The position numbers and the translations under genes are program-made. A stretch of DNA of 64,000 bases, taken from Bog-756 sp963738545. Lineage in GTDB: Bacteria > Actinomycetota > Acidimicrobiia > Acidimicrobiales > RAAP-2. Positions 61,016 to 64,000 of the stretch are shown here, one piece after another. The stretch's first letter is position 1. The number at the start of each line of letters is the position of its first letter. The notes below the pieces were generated by a model, which saw only the letters and a program-made list of their open reading frames with translations, was not told where the DNA came from and made no database searches. The stretch covers positions 744,001 through 808,000 of the forward strand of contig CAVTXA010000007.1 in NCBI GenBank assembly GCA_963738545.1, written 5' to 3'.

Positions 61016-61651
61016 TCAGGCCCCACCGAGCAATGATCGCGCCTCGGTGGGACCAACCACAAGATCGTGAAGATCGCCACCCACCTCGAGCCGGGTCGAC
61101 TCAGTGTTCCCGCCGATCTTCATCGGCTCAAAGCCGGCCGTTCGGATCAGCCGCTCGACCTCTTCGCCGGCACGGTCGTCGTCGGTCGCATAGAAGAGCA
61201 CCGACGGTTCCGGTGACCGGTTGCTGGAAGACTCGAAGAGCTTGGCTGACATGGATCCGAACGCCATGGCCAAACGCGACCCTGCCGGCAACCATCCGGC
61301 CACGACCTCGCCAGAGGATTGCCCCGCCGGCAGGATCCGTGAGACGTTGCCTTGTGCGTCGAGTGTGACCGGGTTGCTCGGAACGATCACGTTCATGTCG
61401 GATACCGAGTCTGCGAGCTCGTCCACTACGCCTTTCAGTACGGCAAATCTCAGGGCGAGAACGACGGCGTCGGCGCCCGACACGGCGTCCCGGTTGTCAT
61501 CGGCGACGACCGCAGCTTGACCTATCTGTGCCGCCAGCATCCGTACCGACTTGTTGTCCACGCTGGCCAGTCGGAGGTCCTCACCGCCGGAGGCGAGCTG
61601 GCGGGCGATGGCCGATCCAATTCCTCCACTGCCGATAACCGCAGTAGTCAT
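61016..61651 (-). CDS. F420:NADP-oxidoreductase-like NAD(P)-binding protein
   Basis: A 211-residue Rossmann-fold protein of the PF03807 group, which includes F420-dependent NADP reductase (Fno). TTAVIGSGGIGSAIARQLA is the dinucleotide loop and the conserved VIVPSNPVTLD strand follows. The Ala/Gly-rich FGSMSAKLFE resembles the F420-contact region. ATG 61651 (GGGAGG upstream) is better than GTG 61657. It lies between the two VOC duplicates. Whether F420 is used is not shown. Confidence 0.75.
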   Translation of the reverse strand: MTTAVIGSGGIGSAIARQLASGGEDLRLASVDNKSVRMLAAQIGQAAVVADDNRDAVSGADAVVLALRFAVLKGVVDELADSVSDMNVIVPSNPVTLDAQGNVSRILPAGQSSGEVVAGWLPAGSRLAMAFGSMSAKLFESSSNRSPEPSVLFYATDDDRAGEEVERLIRTAGFEPMKIGGNTESTRLEVGGDLHDLVVGPTEARSLLGGA

Positions 61652-61679
61652 GGCCACAACCTCCCCGGCGGCAAACGGA

Positions 61680-62114
61680 CTAGACGGGCCACGCCGACCA
61701 GTCTCCTTTCGGATCGGTGGTTTGCCCCACCTCGATCAGATGGCCGTCCGGATCGCGGATGTAGCAACGGATCTCGTACTGATGCTGCTTCGGTGGCGTC
61801 AGGAATTGGGCCCCCCGGGCACTCCATTCGGCGTACACGGCCTGGATGTCCTTGACCCGTATATTGAGGAAGCTACTGACTCGGTCGGGGTCGCGTGGTG
61901 TCTCCAGGGTGACCGCCGGTTTGTCGTCGGTCGGGCCTCCGCCGACGTTGATGATGATCCAGCTGTTGGCTAGTGCCACGTAGGTCACGTCCCCGGAAAA
62001 GATCACCTTGCCGCCCAGCACCTCGGCATAGAAGCGCCGAGAGCGTTCGACGTCGTCCGAGACGATGAAGTGGGCCAGCAACAACCCTTCCGTCGGTGGT
62101 TCGAACTCGGCCAT
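61680..62114 (-). CDS. VOC-family protein, duplicate B
   Basis: A 144-residue VOC protein, paralogue of 60359-60823 with the same motifs (AHFIVSDDVERSRRFY, WIIINVGGGPTDDKP, GAQFLTPPKQH). The frame stays open to 62270, but upstream sequence is Arg-rich and overlaps the DNA glycosylase gene, so ATG 62114 is used. Both copies keep the candidate metal residues. Likely metal-dependent, substrate unknown. Confidence 0.87.
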   Translation of the reverse strand: MAEFEPPTEGLLLAHFIVSDDVERSRRFYAEVLGGKVIFSGDVTYVALANSWIIINVGGGPTDDKPAVTLETPRDPDRVSSFLNIRVKDIQAVYAEWSARGAQFLTPPKQHQYEIRCYIRDPDGHLIEVGQTTDPKGDWSAWPV

Positions 62115-62160
62115 CTGGTACCTCCGCTGATTGGGTCTCATACCCCGCTTGGGACGGGGT

Positions 62161-62811
62161 CTACAGGCGTTCGTGGGATGACGACCGGGTTTCCAGCGCC
62201 GGTGCCGGCGTTGCCCCCCCGTGCTCCATGGGAACAGCTGGTACCGACAGGCTCGGATTGCCCTCGACAAAAAAACGCCAATCGAGGTCTTGCCCCACGG
62301 AGAGGCCTACTCGAGCGCCTCTGACGTAGGGAAGCACAACATGATCGTCGAGGATCCGGACCTTTCCGACGACAAGATCCGTGTTGTTCTCGGCACGACT
62401 CAGGCCAAAGGCCTTGCAGAGACGACCGGGCCCGCTGCACAGCCGACGATCCGACACGTTGGGGTCACCCCGGTTCGCCCTCATTCGATCAACCCCAGTG
62501 AGCGGTTCCAACGCCCGAAGGAGGACGCCGGATCCGACACCAACCGGCTGACACACCACGTTCGCCAGGTAGTTGACCCCGTAAGAGAGGTAGATCTCGA
62601 GGCGCCCCGGGGGGCCGAACAACGTCGCATTGCCTTTCGTGGGGCCAGAGAATCCATGGCTCGCTGGCTCGCTCTCGTCGTACGCTTCCGCCTCGACGAT
62701 GCGACCGCTGATCGGTCCATACGAGAGGACCTTCCCGATGAGATCCCCGGCGACCGACTCGGCAGGCCGCTCGTAGAACGACCGATCGAGCCTACGGGGC
62801 CGTGCTGCCAC
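62161..62811 (-). CDS. Alkyladenine (3-methylpurine) DNA glycosylase
   Basis: A 216-residue AAG/Mpg-family glycosylase. FYERPAESVAGDLIGKVL, the catalytic Glu in IVEAEAYDESEPASH, YGVNYLANVV and CSGPGRLCKAFG are family landmarks. GTG 62811 is chosen because GGAGGAGGAG lies just upstream. It removes alkylated purines and complements the unrelated Tag enzyme at 3133-3702. It is separated from the redoxin gene by 28 bases on the same strand. Confidence 0.92.
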   Translation of the reverse strand: MAARPRRLDRSFYERPAESVAGDLIGKVLSYGPISGRIVEAEAYDESEPASHGFSGPTKGNATLFGPPGRLEIYLSYGVNYLANVVCQPVGVGSGVLLRALEPLTGVDRMRANRGDPNVSDRRLCSGPGRLCKAFGLSRAENNTDLVVGKVRILDDHVVLPYVRGARVGLSVGQDLDWRFFVEGNPSLSVPAVPMEHGGATPAPALETRSSSHERL

Positions 62812-62839
62812 CGCTCCTCCTCCGCCAGATGGCCGACAC

Positions 62840-63460
62840 CTACAGGCCACCACGTTTGATCCCGGTGGTCGTGCCCTCGGTGAATCGGATCGGTTCATCG
62901 AGGGTGTCGACCAGAAACATGTCTCGATCCCCGCTATCCCAGGCCTCGCGCAGTCCTGGTGCGCCCAGATCGAAGTCGGGGCGGGTTTTCTGAAGAACGC
63001 CACGCAGATCCAGGTGCAGTTCATGCATCGTCGGCCGACCCCAATACCAGTAGCCGTTGTAGATCCTGTAGATCCGGAGCCCCGGCTCAAGGACAAAGGT
63101 GTGAGGAATCATGGGATTGTGAGGATCCGTGAACTCCTCGATGCCCAGGTCCTGTTGCACGGTTCTCTCGGGGTCCCCCAGAAATGGCCAGGGAGCACCC
63201 AGAGAGTCCCGGAACTCGTTGAGGCTGAGCGGGTTGTCCGTGGAGATCACCACCAGCCGGGTGTAAGCGACGCGGAACTCCGGGTAACTCTCCACCAGAT
63301 TTCTCAAAAAGCGATGCTCCTTGGGATCGTAGGCGCCCCGCGACAGGTGGAGAACCATCGGGTTGCCGCCCTGGAGCTCGGAGAGCGTTCGACGGACCCC
63401 ACCCTGGTCCTCGAGCTGGTAGTCGGGGAAGGTGGCACCGACCACGATGTCATGTCGCAA
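62840..63460 (-). CDS. Redoxin-fold (AhpC/TSA-like) protein lacking cysteine
   Basis: A 206-residue peroxiredoxin-like protein. The thioredoxin core is clear (FPDYQLEDQGGVRRTLSELQ, VLHLSRGAYDPKEHRFLRNL, VVISTDNPLSLNEFRD, PHTFVLEPGLRIYRIYNG). In active relatives the loop after the third strand reads RG-x-x-CPKE; here it is RGAYDPKEH, with Asp for the peroxidatic Cys, and the whole protein has no Cys. A catalytic peroxidase is therefore unlikely; a regulatory or binding role is possible. TTG 63460 has AAGGGAG seven bases upstream. Confidence 0.85.
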   Translation of the reverse strand: MRHDIVVGATFPDYQLEDQGGVRRTLSELQGGNPMVLHLSRGAYDPKEHRFLRNLVESYPEFRVAYTRLVVISTDNPLSLNEFRDSLGAPWPFLGDPERTVQQDLGIEEFTDPHNPMIPHTFVLEPGLRIYRIYNGYWYWGRPTMHELHLDLRGVLQKTRPDFDLGAPGLREAWDSGDRDMFLVDTLDEPIRFTEGTTTGIKRGGL

Positions 63461-63537
63461 GCTATTGCTCCCTTCGATCCGTTGGCTCCTCGACGGGAGC
63501 GGGCCATGTCCAAATAGGCCGCATCAGCACGGTTCGC

Positions 63538-63969
63538 CTACTCACCGATCCCGTACAGCAGGTCGTCCAGTGTTCTCCAGCTGTCCTCGATGTCGGCCCA
63601 TCCACCGGGGTGCCAGGCCACGACTACGGCTGCCCTATCGGGGTCGCGGCCGATCACGGCGGTCCACTCACTGTGTTCACTCCGGCTGACGAGGGCGTGC
63701 CGAGCGTCCAGGTCGGTGGCGATCCGTTCCAATTCGTCGGCCGCTTGGACTTCCAACATGAAGGCTCGCAGCCCGATGTGGCCGCCTCCTGCGAGCGGGC
63801 TCTTCCCGAGCACTCGCAGGACGATGATCTGCGCTCGGTCGCTGCCCGGAGCACTCATGGCCGCCAACTGCTCTTTTCGGGACACCAACGTGAAACCGAG
63901 CACCTCGCGATAGAAGTCGATCGACCGGTCGAGATCGGCCACGTTCATAACGACACCCTGAAAGTTCAT
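63538..63969 (-). CDS. VOC-family protein
   Basis: A 143-residue VOC/glyoxalase-fold protein from ATG 63969: MNFQGVVMNVADLDRSIDFY, then REVLGFTLVSRKEQ and IGLRAFMLEVQ. Metal ligands are less clear than in the two duplicates (His in GGHIGLRAFMLEV; Val in place of the first-module ligand), so it may not bind metal the usual way. Unrelated to duplicates A and B at the sequence level. Substrate unknown. Confidence 0.8.
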   Translation of the reverse strand: MNFQGVVMNVADLDRSIDFYREVLGFTLVSRKEQLAAMSAPGSDRAQIIVLRVLGKSPLAGGGHIGLRAFMLEVQAADELERIATDLDARHALVSRSEHSEWTAVIGRDPDRAAVVVAWHPGGWADIEDSWRTLDDLLYGIGE

Positions 63970-64000
63970 CCGTCCATTCTCTCTTCCGTTCACTCGATCC

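Overview
The window is 64 kb of GC-rich chromosomal DNA from an actinobacterium. The lineage is inferred from gene content, not from a marker gene: two NDMA-dependent (mycofactocin-type) alcohol dehydrogenases, several F420-type enzymes, a mycobacterial-style DevR/DevS pair, a PASTA-domain kinase, LPXTG/LAXTG surface proteins and an actinobacterial LexA box. Acidimicrobiia is my best guess. There are no rRNA or tRNA genes, insertion sequences, phage genes or CRISPR arrays that I can see. The first gene is cut by the window edge.

Layout. 1-16 kb is accessory metabolism: a sarcosine-oxidase-like flavoprotein, an F420/PPOX enzyme, two secreted PHB-depolymerase-type esterases, Tag DNA glycosylase, a Ddn-type nitroreductase, a frameshifted DHFR-family gene, the sulfonate pair ssuD plus FMN reductase, a 14-TM exporter, a HAD phosphatase, an LLM oxidoreductase, an aldo/keto reductase and NDMA-dependent ADH no. 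1. 17-24 kb holds small and surface proteins: LPFTG and LAFTG proteins, a frameshifted second NDMA-dependent ADH, a small gene behind a LexA box, and lipoproteins. 24.4-26.7 kb is a TetR gene with a perfect palindromic operator and a GT39 membrane glycosyltransferase.

26.7-31.9 kb looks like a hypoxia or dormancy module. DevR and DevS (with the haem-ligand histidine apparently conserved) are flanked by a zinc ADH, a GNAT enzyme, a small conserved protein and a DoxX protein, and four DevR-box-like sites lie in their upstream regions. 32-45 kb carries an Rv1264-like adenylate cyclase, a DinB-like protein, an SDR/acyl-CoA dehydrogenase pair, msrB-msrA, a frameshifted GH1 glucosidase, a PASTA kinase, CsbD, RNase D and a YihY-type membrane protein.

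45-50 kb handles sulfate activation: cysD and cysNC make APS and PAPS, and a PAPS-dependent sulfotransferase follows on the same strand. 50.2-59.9 kb is a catabolic cluster (TetR, P450, phosphotransferase, acyl-CoA synthetase, SDR, lipocalin/CrtC-like protein, second P450, DUF1214 protein). Three copies of the same inverted repeat, TTACA-N14-TGTAA, lie upstream of the TetR/P450 divergon, the SDR and the second P450, so this looks like one undescribed regulon. 60-64 kb has two near-identical VOC proteins around an F420:NADP-reductase-like gene, an alkyladenine DNA glycosylase, a redoxin with no cysteine, and another VOC protein.

Three genes (DHFR-family, ADH no. 2, GH1) are broken by single-base shifts. 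These may be real pseudogenes or assembly errors; raw reads would decide.
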